Shown here piece by piece: positions 23,467 to 34,481 of a stretch of 42,033 nt of DNA. Each line of letters starts with the position of its first letter. Position 1 is the stretch's first letter. The translations under genes were made by a program, and so were the position numbers. The notes under the pieces were generated by a model, which was given only the letters and a program-made list of their open reading frames with translations, was not told the origin of the DNA and ran no database searches. The stretch is from positions 1 through 42,033 of the forward strand of contig CAJVPJ010000127.1 in assembly GCA_910592205.1 (NCBI GenBank), in the 5' to 3' direction. Source of the DNA: Paraglomus occultum (taxonomy: Eukaryota > Glomeromycota > Glomeromycetes > Paraglomerales > Paraglomeraceae).

Positions 23467-24676
23467 CTACTTGATCATTCGTGTTTCCTTGTTATTAATC
23501 CTACTCTGAACCCACTTTGGATTGGGCACAAGCACACATTTAGTTGCAGAACATAATGGGACAACCGCGTTTTTGTCGACCTTGTCAAAGAACGTCAAAC
23601 CCGACATTCTCTCGACATCTTCAACTGCCACTACATACTGCTCTAACGGAATGTCGTCTGGTATTGGCTCGTTTGGCAGAACGAACGCACCCATCGCCAA
23701 AGTGTTTTCTGATCGTTTGGCTAGTATGACTTTGAAAAAGCTAGTTGGAACTGCAACACCTGATGCTCCTATAACTTCGTACTTCACGTATTTCTTTCCA
23801 TTCTCTTCCTGTGGGAGATAGAGCGGTCCAGTATATACATAAACATCTGTAAACCCTTCGTTTTTAATAAGGCGACGACAGAATTCTTCCAAATGCGCCC
23901 AGTCTTTTCATTGTAATAGTGTTTCAGTAATGTGAATTTTAAGAGAAACAAATGCGAATAAAAACAAACAGTTGTTTACATACAAGCTCTGTTAAAGCCC
24001 TCTCCAACTTGCGGGGCAATATTCGTTAGATAGAAAGTTTCAGAAAGAGCGTCTTGAGAAAACTTGACGTCAGCAGCAGGAGCCATATGACCGCGATCAT
24101 ATCCAGAACGAAAATAATCGGTTAATTTTGCTCTGAATTTATATGGAATAGCAGGATCTTCTTGAAATATTGATTTGCTACGGTCTACTCCTTCCTCTTG
24201 TTTAAGAGTTGTCGCCGTAAGGTGCTCAGCAATCTAGACGTATCCCATAATGAAAATAATAATAACATGGAGACGACGGGTAATTAATATGTTAACACAA
24301 ATTAGATTAGACGCTGGTCTAATCAAATCACACCCGACTTACCCATATCGGATTCCTTAATTGCCTACTATATGTGCCCACATATCCGCTTCTGAAGATT
24401 GCGTCATTAACGGGTCCTGTTTATGGACACGAACATCATGCCTCCGTCTGTATAGCGCTATGGTTTATAGTTAAAACATATCATACCGGGGTGTCCATAT
24501 GCAAGTATATCTTCAGCTACTTTTCGTAACTTGGGACTCACAGTAACAGGCGTCGCCGTTGGGGGTGGCAATGCAACACTTGTCAGTTTGCTCTTTTGAT
24601 ATTGATCATATCCGAATATACCCAATGTAGTTCCGCCAAGTAATACGAGTGCACGTTCTACATTTCTACGTAACAT
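23467..24676 (-). CDS. NUC1: Mitochondrial endonuclease G / NUC1
   Basis: A DNA/RNA non-specific beta-beta-alpha-metal nuclease of the mitochondrial inner membrane or intermembrane space, known for mitochondrial DNA processing and cell death. Four exons: 24487-24676, 24343-24416, 23984-24233 and 23467-23903, giving 316 residues (yeast Nuc1 is 329). The start MLRRNVERALVLLGG with the hydrophobic run ALVLLGGTTLGIFGYDQY looks like a targeting and anchor sequence. Conserved parts are ILAYGHPGPVNDAIFRSGYV, the catalytic DRGHMAPAAD (His about 137), YLTNIAPQ and N-R-A-Y-W-A-H-L-E, followed by YVYTGPLYLP and VPTSFFKVIL. All expected active-site residues are present, so the enzyme should be active. 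Confidence 0.93.
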
Positions 24677-25336
24677 ACTTGTTGTCTCTAAAGTGCTGCG
24701 CTGAGAGAAAGAAATTTTACCTATTTAATGTTTGTAGATCTGTTGGTACAAATCACGTTTGTAGGCGGATCGATAAAATGCGTGTTTTTAAGGAAAGATT
24801 TGTCTCCATTGACTTTTGGGAAGAGTGTATTTGATCGTTATTTGTTTGTCACACAAAACAATTTAACAATTTGGTTTGTGCCCGAAGTTTTCTTATACTT
24901 ACCCGTCGTTTAAATGTGTGCGTTCTACGTGGGTCAACACTAACCAAGGCAGGAGAATTTCTCTTCTTTGATGAAGGATGCCAAAAACATTGAGTAATTG
25001 AAACATGATCATAATATGTCACACGTGAATGACACTTCAGTTATCTGCTTTCAATGTTTCTTCTAAGATACCTTAGAGACAGTCTCGCCTTATCATGTAT
25101 ACAAAATTTATTTGGTGTCTTATTGGATTGGATGTAAATATCTATGCCTTTTTAATGATTGTGTGGAAGAAATAAAAAGGCAAACCATATATTCCTATCA
25201 AGTTATAGTCCAGTCGCGCATTGAGAGCGTGTTCGTTGTTTAAAAATTAAGGTTTATTATTGAAGCGGAAAAACAAACAACAACAAAGTACAAAGGCTTT
25301 CTATCAATTAATAACGGATAAGGCAAAATCATCAAA
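24677..25336. other. Intergenic stretch between NUC1 and RBM8A
   Basis: Contains the NUC1 upstream region and the 3' flank of RBM8A. Only noise ORFs are seen. Confidence 0.45.
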
Positions 25337-26211
25337 TTATCGCCTTACTGGAGGACTAGCAGACCGTCCTCGCCGTCTACTGAATCTATTTCTTACATTG
25401 CTACGTTCTCTATCTTTCTCTCCACTGCCAAGGGGAGGTCGAATAAATGCAAAGTCACAATGTAACGTTTGACCAAGAAATTTTGATCCATTGACATTAT
25501 CTATAGCATTTTTTGCTTCTTTATAGGTTTCATATTCAACAAGTGCATAGCCCTGCGTACAAGATCACAATGAGCATTATAATTCACATTACATTTTTAA
25601 TCTTATAAAAAACTGACCTTGACGAAACCAGTCCTCCGATCCAAATTCAAATGCAGATTTTTAATCTCGCCAAAGTCGGCGAATTTATCTGTGACTTCGT
25701 CTTCGGTCGTTTCCTCATGTAAACCAACTACAAGTACAATCCATCCTTCTACAGCTGTAAAAGAATAAAAAAGGTATCAACTAGAATTTCAATAGGTGCA
25801 TTGACCATAGTTCAGCAGTTTTACAATACATCTTTGAGCACGTCCAGCAGCAGCGTCTTCTTCGGTAGTTGACTCAAACTGATCGTATTTGTCAGACGAA
25901 CGAACCCCATCACGCGATTCTTAATTGTTGTAAGTAGTCAATAAACGATCTTAAATAAGAACAGCAACTTCATAAAAGCAGCATGCTCACGGACATAGCA
26001 TGTAACTTCTTTCACCTTTTGAATCATTTTTGAATCCACGCCCCTTCCGCTTAACGGCTGGTTTAGGCTCGACTAAGTCGAAAAGTATGTCAACCTTGAC
26101 ACAGGGAAACGGAAGAATACAACATAAATGTAATCATATTGATTTACCCTCATCCACTATCATGGCGTCCAACTCATTAGAGTTCATTTCGATATCGTAG
26201 GTGTCTGTCAT
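25337..26211 (-). CDS. RBM8A: RNA-binding protein Y14/RBM8A, exon junction complex core
   Basis: Y14 pairs with Mago and eIF4A3 in the exon junction complex placed on spliced mRNA in the nucleus. Five exons: 26148-26211, 26016-26072, 25830-25919, 25618-25754 and 25337-25552, giving 187 residues (human 174). The N-terminus is acidic and is followed by [14 protein letters not shown]. The RRM spans about 70-152: RNP2 [48 protein letters not shown] containing RNP1, and [13 protein letters not shown]. The tail is Arg/Ser-rich ([13 protein letters not shown]). The block RSVEGWIV is formed across intron 3, which supports the splice model. A working exon junction complex suits this intron-rich genome. 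Confidence 0.93.
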
Positions 26212-26498
26212 TTTGAGATCTAGCACGGACACTCTACAGTAGACGCCTCAGAATAAATGTCATGTAGCTAACATCAAAAAACGAAAATGTAGACGTCATC
26301 ATATATTTGGTCACATGATGGTACGTTATGATTATTATGTGGCTATCATCTATAAACCGCACGACTTTCAAACCTTATAAATTAAATCATTGCAAATCTA
26401 AACCGAGAATGATAAATTAAAATTTATCGGTGTACTTTATAAAATGTTATGTAAATTTTAAGTTGTTATGGTATAAAATTCAGCGAATTTCTATATGA
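26212..26498. other. Short flank between RBM8A and the MITE
   Basis: AT-rich sequence covering the RBM8A promoter side. No gene is seen. Confidence 0.4.
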
Positions 26499-26500
26499 TA

Positions 26501-26699
26501 TACAGTCGCACCTCCATAAAAGAACCCTCTATAAAAGAACGTCATATAAAAACCTCTTCACAAGAACATTGCATCAAAGACCCAATTATTATTAAACTTA
26601 TAGAAAAAACCTTTATAAAAGAACACCTCTTCATAAGAACATTTTTTTCAAAAAATCACTATGGTCCCAACCTGGTTCTTAAATAGAGGTGCGACTGTA
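26501..26699. mobile_element. 199-bp MITE with Tc1/mariner-like ends and TA target duplication
   Basis: Ends TACAGTCGCACCTC and GAGGTGCGACTGTA are perfect inverted repeats, extending imperfectly to about 29 bases (AAGAACC shared). TA flanks both sides (26499-26500 and 26700-26701). The interior repeats short TATAAAAGAAC / TCATAAGAAC units about six times. There is no coding capacity. It would need a transposase from elsewhere. Confidence 0.85.
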
Positions 26700-26968
26700 T
26701 AATAAAAGGCAAATTTCGGACTAGTACTAGAGCACGTTGTATACGAAATTTAGAATACCTATTACTATGTATAAATGACCCGTCTATCTAAAGAAAAATT
26801 AAAGTTAAAGAACAAGAACGAGACAATAATGGAAGGTTTGCAAAAAAAATACAGACTATTGTTGATTGGGGAGATGATGATGATAGTGTTGATAATGGTT
26901 GGGACAATGATGTTAATTGGGGTGTTAAAAGAAGCCATGGGTATAAATGTAATTTTTACCCGAAGTAC

Positions 26969-27140
26969 TGAATTATACTGAGGTGCGGCGAAAAGATATG
27001 CTCAAGAAAACTGCAACTATTCTTGGTCAGGCTTGCAACGTGTCATTCCTGCAGCCGTTGATACGATTACAATAAGAAGATTCGCTAGGAAAGCATGGCG
27101 CTACATGGATTTGTATAGGATGGGAATATGTCAGAATTGA
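26969..27140 (+). pseudogene. Relic of an IS630-like DDE transposase (C-terminal end)
   Basis: Reading the frame from 26969 gives, after one internal stop, GAAKRYAQENCNYSWSGLQ, then VIPAAVDTITIRRF and ARKAWRYMDLYRMG before a stop. This resembles the C-terminal end of DDE transposases common in glomeromycete genomes, where WGAAKRY follows the catalytic Glu region; here the Trp codon has become TGA. The N-terminal part and catalytic core are not recognisable upstream, so this is a fragment. Confidence 0.55.
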
Positions 27141-27570
27141 ATAAAATAAGTTTATGAAACGATATCTATTTATCTATATTAATGGAGCAATTTTCTCTCC
27201 TTGAGCTTTTTAAAATACTTCTAATGGTGCCGTAGTTCTTTGGTTCCATAGTGGATTAATGTAAATTAGTTTCATATTAATATTTTTATATATAGAGGTA
27301 ATCCTATATTAATTTTGTTATGGTTTATATTCATCACATTCTGGTATGATAAAGTGAGCATTAAAATTAGCAAGTCCATAAGTCATGAATTAGCACTATT
27401 TATCATTATTACTTTCCAAAACGTCATCAGTCACCCTGGTCAATTTTACAGTCACATCATAATTAATCCCTCATTTATAGAATGTTCACTTTGTCTGGTT
27501 TTGTTGCAGTATGCCCCATATATTAATATTTGATATATACTAAAATAATAATATAATCGTTTTATAGATA

Positions 27571-28785
27571 AAACAAATGCACTAGTATTAGGTTTCGAAC
27601 TATGGCAGATTAATGGAGGTGGATATCCAATGGCATATTTACTTTTGGATAACGCAAAAAAAGATAATGGTGTTTGAACAGCAATCCTTGCTGAGTTTTG
27701 TGTCCAACATGCATCTTAAAAACGTATGGGCTTATTAATGGACGAACTGGTACCAAAAACCTCATCGGATTTTGTGGGCTCGAGCAGCTCAATCTCAAAG
27801 AATTTGCTTATTTAAGACGACAATGCTAGTTGAAGCCCATTGGAAGGGTCATTAAAAGAGATTTTTTACCGAAAATTTTCCGTTTTTGATTGAATTTGGT
27901 AGTATTTATTATTACAAACCGCTTTCTACCACATCAGCAACGACGATACCATCAAATCGTAACAGGTCGGGAAACCGTCTCTTGGCGAAAGGACTTTAAG
28001 AAGGAGTGGAAAGTTCTCTTAAAGCGAGACAACGGCTCAAACCCATGTAACAGGCGTAACCATCTACTTGTTACTTGGATAATTATTATAAACACTTCAC
28101 ATTTGCAGCCGGACCTAAAAAGGCTCTTCAGTTGACTGATGGTGAAATGATGAAAAAGTGGAATAATAGACAAGTAATGTTTTGCTAGGATTATTTGGAT
28201 GGTGGAATTGGATGGATATGTAGCTGTCGGGCGTTCTTATTAAGTCGCTGGCCATCTGTTATCATTTGGTTCAAATTTAAAATCAAAATTAGACTTCTTT
28301 ACGACGGTAATTCGCCAAGAAGTTTATCCATTTTTGAAGCATCCGCTTTTACAAAACGAAGAATGACAATAATTATGGAGGTAAATATACGTTTATTTAT
28401 TATTGTTATCCCGTAATTTTTTTCCTCACGCTAATGGAAATTTTCCTATCGGCAAAGAAATGTCGTCATAAATTACTAGCAAGTGGGTTATAGTTCTTGA
28501 GTGTGGAGCAAACATCTATTTTAATGATGTTCTTTGCTATTCAAATAGATGCCATATCAATGCGCAATTTAGTCGTCTAAGCTTCGAAAATAATGAAGCT
28601 GAGAATATTGGAGAGGGTAAAAAACGCTTTGAAGACGTTAAGCAACATATTGAAAAGCTGCGGCAAATGCGGATGAATAAGAGTGTTTTAATGGAACTCG
28701 TAAACCAGTCGATGATGTAGAAAAGTATAGACGAGCAACACTAATCCCCGACCATAATGCAAATACCTTATTTCTAGAATAATTC
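27571..28785 (+). pseudogene. Decayed MULE-type transposase with SWIM zinc finger
   Basis: Pieces of one protein appear in order on the plus strand but are broken by stops and frameshifts: LVLGFELWQINGGGYPMAYL with LLLDNAKKDNGV (about 27571-27680), WRKDFKKEWKVLLKR (about 27990-28035), KALQLTDGEMMKKWNNRQ (about 28115-28170), ICSCRAFLLSR (about 28217-28250) and KPVDDVEKYRRAT (about 28700-28745). The CxCxxF-SR string is the first half of a SWIM finger; its CxH half is lost. The order matches Mutator-like element transposases. It cannot make a working enzyme. Confidence 0.65.
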
Positions 28786-30080
28786 GTGAATATAGCATAT
28801 CTTATTTTTTTATTTCGAAATAAACAAGTTATTCTATTATGTAAAGCTCGAATTATGATCGAAAAGATTTAGACCAATCAGAATGAGATTCGATCTCGTT
28901 GATCGCTTGATTGTAAACATACTTTCAATTCACTTGGAGACGGTAATAAACAAACTATTGATATTAATATTAATATGTAGATCATTTTACATTGTTTTAG
29001 GGCGCCACAAATCTCACGTGAAGAGGGCAGGCAGAGCTTATGTTACAATTATATTAGTATATAATTGGTATTAATACGTAGACTTATCAATTCACCACAT
29101 GATGGAATAATTGATATTTCAAGGAGAAAAAAGACATCTTCATATTTTAATTCGTCAAAATGCGCTATTAGGACTGCCTAACATAGAAGTCGCGATTTAG
29201 AGGGACGTACAATAGAGAGAACGAATTTCCAGGCAAAAACGAAGAGCCTAATACTAATATAGTATAATCAAAAGGGCGGACTCCACATGATCATCTTTAT
29301 TGGGTATAGTATGCATTGAGTGACGTACAACAATGAAAACGACGATGCTTGCGTTTGCAATATATGAATCGATTTTTTGTCCCCAATTAGTAGCTCTGGA
29401 AAGCTACGAACAAGAATGAAGCTGTTACTGAACTCAAACGCAACTGACCAAATTACAACTCAAGTAAGCAAAAAATATATCTGTGTTAGCTTGGTGCAGA
29501 ATATCGATCCTGTAGTCAAGCTTGTTATAGGCTGTGTATGATACTGTGTGTTCACTTAATTTTTTTTCCTGAAGACTATGAAGATGACTTTAATGTAGTC
29601 ATTATTACAGTAGCAGATCCTTATTTGGATGTTTGTGTAATTTTGATAATTGATGATCTTCAGCCTATCATAATCAGCCAATGATTAGGTTTTATCAAAC
29701 TGTCGCAAAAACCCGCCTAACTGTCATTGACAGTTAAAAACAATGTATTTAAACGATAGTTATCCAACGTTTCCAATAGCCATGCTATTTGGCAACTGTG
29801 GTTTCACGAAGGATACAATTATCGAAAAACAAAATGATAGAGGAAGAAATATGCGCGTACGTAAACTTTTTGTTTACCATGGTCTCATTGGAACTTGCTA
29901 TATAATAGAACATGATTTTCTTCACTTGACAGTGATAACGCGCCAATTCATTCATCACACCCATGTCCAACGTCGGGTCGATTAGAGACACTAGCAACTG
30001 AATATGGTCCATCCCTCACCCCTCCAACACGCAGTCTTACTGACCCTATCATTGCAGGCGAAGCTTTCGTGAACAAAATT
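28786..30080. other. Intergenic stretch upstream of the Cdc48N-TPR gene
   Basis: Mostly AT-rich with stops in all frames. A minor upstream exon of the next gene may lie here: the frame is open from about 29910 to its proposed ATG, and a pyrimidine-rich acceptor (ccctatcattgcag) ends near 30058. No other gene is seen. Confidence 0.4.
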
Positions 30081-33000
30081 ATGCCAAACCTCGGTTATGC
30101 GATTAAAGACTTTAAATGTAATCCGGAAAGAACCTTACTGTGCGAGAAACCAATTTCAAATGAGCTTATCGTTGAAGATACCATTAGGGATGATAATTCT
30201 TTAATGATACTTTCTCCAGCAGCTATGAAGAAATTACGGTTGTATTGTGGTGCAACCGCCCTAATAGAAGGAAGGAAGGGATACAACACAATCCTTATTG
30301 TATGGGCCGATGAAGGTTGCGAAGATGTTAAAGTTAGAATTAATCAAGGTATCCATTAATTTGTATAATTGGTTGTCAAAGTCAATTATAGTTAGTGTTC
30401 TTCCATGATGTTAACTTTAGCCGGTTGTGCATTTAGTTGTTAGAACCAATCTCCGTGTGCGTTTGGGTGATGTTGTGTCAATTCAACTCTTTTCTGATAT
30501 TAAGGACGGCCGGCGCGTCCAATTGCTCCCAATTGACAATACAGTTGAGGGAGTAATGGGAGACTTTTTTGAACCCCATCTCAAACAATACTTTCAGAAT
30601 ACGTATCGACCAGTTCGAGAAGGCGACGTGTTCTCTATTAAATATGGGGGACTTTCTATGAAATTCAAGGTTTTGGAAACTGATCCACCAAACTATTGTA
30701 TTGTAAGTAGCTACAATTTGACTTTTTACTATGAATTATGGGCTCATTTATTGCTACGTTACAGGTTACGAGCGATACACAGATATGCTGTGATGGAAAC
30801 CCGGTCAAATGTGAACACGATAAAACCATTGAATCATTAGACAAGGATGCAGATGCTTTCACATTGGGAAGAAGGGCGATCGTTTATTACAATTTTAATC
30901 AGTATGATAGTGCATTAAATTGCCTCAACGAATCTTTGGTGATCGAACCCCGGGACGCATGGACGCTAAGTAGAAAGGGAGAAGTCTATCGTCTACTTGG
31001 TCAGTATGATAACGCACTGGAATGTCTCAATAAATCATTGGAGATTGAGCCGGATAATACGTTTGCTTTGAAAGTAAGGGGTGAAGTCCGTCACTTGCTT
31101 AATTTTTATGAGGATGCATTGGATGATCTTAACACATCATTGGATATTGAACCGCACGATTCATGGACGTTGAACAGGAGAGGGGAGGTCTATTTCCTAC
31201 TTCACCAGTATGGTAATGCATTGAATGACTTTAACAAATTATTGGAGCTCGAACCAGACGACGTATGGTTATTGAGCAGAAGAGGAGAAATTTATCGATT
31301 GCTTAATCAGTATGACAATGCGTTTACCGATCTCAACAAGTCATTAGAAATTGAACCAAATAATGCATCCGCACTGAATAGCAGAGGGATTGCTTATTAC
31401 AACATCAATCAGTTTGACAATGCATTGAACGATTTCAAAAAATCATTAGGAATTGAGCCGAATAACGCGTTTGTATTGGGGTCAATAGGGGATGTCTATC
31501 GCCTTCTTAAACAGTATGATGCCGCGTTGAACTATTTTAATAAATCATTGGAGATTAAGTCAAAAGACGCATTCATATTGAAAGGAAGGAGTGATGTCTA
31601 TTTCCTGCTCGATCAGCATGACAACGCATTGATTGATCTCAGCAAATCGTTGGAGATTGAGCCAAATGATATATGGGCTTTGAGAAGACGGGGAGATATT
31701 TATTGCCTGCTTGATCAGTACGAGGCTGCATTAAATGATTTTAACAAAGCATTGCGGATCGAACCGAATAATGCTCGGTTGTTGAGCAAAAGGGGAGAAG
31801 TCTATAGAAGTTTAAACAATTATGACAATGCATTAATTGATTTCGACAAATCACTGGAAATTAGACCAAATAATGCATGGACATTGAGCAAAAGGGGATT
31901 GGTATATTACAGACTTAATCAGTATGAGGACGCATTAAACGATTTTAGCAAGTCATTGAAAATTGAACCGAACGATGCATGTACATTAAGATCCAGAGGA
32001 GGTGTATATTACATGATTGATCAGTATGACAATGCGCTGAAAGATCTTGGTAAATCTTTGGAACTTGAACCAAACAACTCGTTTGCATTGAGAAGAAGGG
32101 GGGATGTTTATATCATGTGTACTCAGTATAGCAATGCGCTGAAAGACTTTGATAAATTGTTAGAGATAGAACCAAATAACGCATTTGCATTGAGAGGGGA
32201 AGGGTATGTCTATCGCATGCTTAAGAAGCGTAAGCATGCATTGAGAAGTCTGGACCAATCATTAAATATTGAACCGAATAATGCATTTGCATTGAGAACA
32301 AGAGGAGACGTTTATCGGATGCTTAAGGAGTTTGACAAGGCATTAAATGATCTTAATAAGTCATTGATGATTGAACCGAATAATGCAGATGCGTTGAAGT
32401 CTAGAGGAGATGTATATCGCATGCTTCATCAATATGACAATGCAATAGATGATTTCAACAAATCATTAAGTTGCGATCCGAGGGATGCGTGGACATTGGG
32501 TAGAAGAGGAGACGTCTATCGTCTGCTTAATCGCTATCATGAAGCACTTGACGATTTCAATGAATCATTGCGGATCGAATGCAATGATGCATGGGTGTTA
32601 AGCAAAAGAGGAACTGCTTACTATAGCATTAATAAATTTGAGGACGCTTTGAAAGATCTTGATATTTCGCTGAAGCTTAATCCTAAAGATGCATGGGCAT
32701 TAAAAATAAGAGGTGACATCTATTGTTCGTATGGGAAGTACAACAAGGCGTTGAGAGATCTCAACAAATCATTAGAGATTAATCCGGATGACGTATTTGC
32801 ATTGAGAGTAAGAGAATATGTTTACTACTTGCTTGATTCGGGTGACAATGGAGCAGATAAGTTTGAAATAAACCGTGCATGGGAATGGAATAAAGGAGGA
32901 GAACTCTATGGCATACACGGTCAGTCTAGCAATGCATCGAGCGATCCTAACATGAAGCCAAATTATGAACGTGGCAGCACGCCTCGAGTGTTATCGCCAT

Positions 33001-33932
33001 ATCGTTCACAACGTAACAGCGCATTCGAGACAGAGACGAATAAGTCGTGGATGTCTAATAAAAGTGGAATTAATTATCAGCATAATGAACACAGTAATGA
33101 TGACAATGATTATGATGGTGGTGATGCTGATGATGGTAATGATAACGACAGTGCTACTTTGTTAGATGTTCTCAATAGATTATTGGAGGTTGAACCATAT
33201 AATACAATCGCGTTAAAGTTAAGGAGTAATACATACTTCCTGCTTAACGAGTATGAAAGAGCATTAAATGATCTCAACAAGTTACTGTTACTCGAACCAG
33301 ACGATGCGAATTCATTAAGCAGAGCAGGAGAAATCCATCGTATACTAGGACATTATGACGATGCATTGGATGACCTCAGCGAATCGTTGAAGATTGAGCC
33401 GAATAACGCGTTTGCACTGAGCAGAAGGGGAGAGGTCTATCGCATGCTTAAGCAATATGACCATGCGCTGAATGATCTCAATAAATCATTGATAATCGAG
33501 CCCGAAAATGCGTGGATATTGAAAATAAGAGGTAACATATTTTGCATGCTTAATCAGCACAGCAGGGCATTAAACGATCTCAATAAATCACTGGATATCG
33601 AACCAACCGATGCATGGGCGTTAAGCAGAAGAGGAGAAGTCTACTTCATGCTCAAGCAATATTACAGAGCGTTGCATGATCTCGATAAATCGTTGAACAT
33701 TGAACCAGCCAATGCATGGGCATTAAAAGTAAGGGATAACGTCTATCGTCAGCTTAGTAAGGATGATTATGCGTTTACCAATCACAATAAACAACAATTA
33801 ACTGAACTCGACGATACACGTAAAAAGGGAGATGTCTATCGCCTGCTTCGGCTGCAGAACAATAAATTGAATTCTGTACTAAAAACCAAAAGAACGTCTA
33901 TTAAGAAATTACTTAGAAGAATAACGCGTTAA
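30081..33932 (+). CDS. Cdc48/p97 N-domain fused to about 26 TPR repeats (no AAA ATPase)
   Basis: Three exons: 30081-30348, 30437-30702 and 30765-33932, giving 1233 residues. Residues about 25-195 are a Cdc48-type N domain. The double-psi barrel part has NELIVEDTIRDDNSLMILS, ATALIEGRKGYNTILIVW and VVRTNLRVRLGDVVSIQ, the last formed across intron 1. The second part has PIDNTVEGVMGDFF, TYRPVREGDVFSIKYGG and DTQICCDGNPVK. In true Cdc48 the D1 ATPase ring would start next. Here TPRs begin at about residue 208: 20 units, an Asp/Asn-rich linker, then 6 more. No Walker A or B motif exists. In Cdc48 the N domain recruits cofactors such as Ufd1-Npl4 and p47, and TPRs bind partner proteins. An adaptor or competitor role is therefore inferred. 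The ATG chosen is the first in the domain frame; an extra upstream exon is possible. Confidence 0.88.
30852..33812 (+). repeat. 102-bp coding tandem repeat array (34-residue TPR units)
   Basis: Units run without gaps from 30852 to about 32890 (20 units, the last degenerate) and from 33201 to about 33812 (6 units, the last degenerate). The consensus begins N-A-F-A-L-R-R-R-G-D-V-Y and ends D-L-N-K-S-L-E-I-E-P-N, with canonical TPR positions (G/A8, Y11, A20, P32). Most units are alike over their whole length. Between blocks lies a low-complexity segment rich in GAT/AAT codons (about 33085-33160). Confidence 0.92.
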
Positions 33933-34481
33933 GCCTTATCAAGACAGTTATAGACATTCAATTGCAGTATGCACTGATAGCAAAGAATGGTAAATTTGCG
34001 GCACTAAGGAAAATAAGGATAAGGTTTATGCGATATTTTGTGTCATGAACCAAATAATCTAAAAGGGACGAAAGTTGTAGACCTGGGTTGCCGCTTGAAT
34101 GGAATAATTGCGCCTTTGTTTTTCATTCCTACATCACAACTTACTAATTTATGGTTCCAGAGTTTCTTTCATTTTATATACAAAATAAATCTCATCGAAC
34201 ACTGTAACAAGGCAATGTATTACACGTCGTACTTTTATTTTTGTCTCTCATATAAGAAAAGACAAGCATGAATTAAATCTATTACAAATGTACGAAAATA
34301 GGTGAAGGGCACCTTCAATTACAACAACCAAATAACCATCTACTAGCAAGTGGTTTATTCAATTGTATGGTCACGATATCCGTCTATATGTCCCAGTTTA
34401 ATACCGTCGATCTACAAATTCATCATTTTTCAATTTAGAAAATAATTGATTCGGTTTATAATCACAACAACCCCCTTACAA
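33933..34481. other. Intergenic stretch between convergent genes
   Basis: Contains the 3' flanks of the TPR fusion gene and the CPSF6-like gene. No ORF with a recognisable motif. Confidence 0.45.

Noticed and set aside
25260-25472. Plus-strand ORF of 70 codons over the RBM8A 3' end
   Set aside because: It is antisense to the RBM8A last exon, which has clear RRM and Arg/Ser content.
29743-29985. Plus-strand ORF of 80 codons just upstream of the fusion gene
   Set aside because: No motif, no splice arrangement that joins it convincingly to the N domain, and ordinary AT-rich composition.
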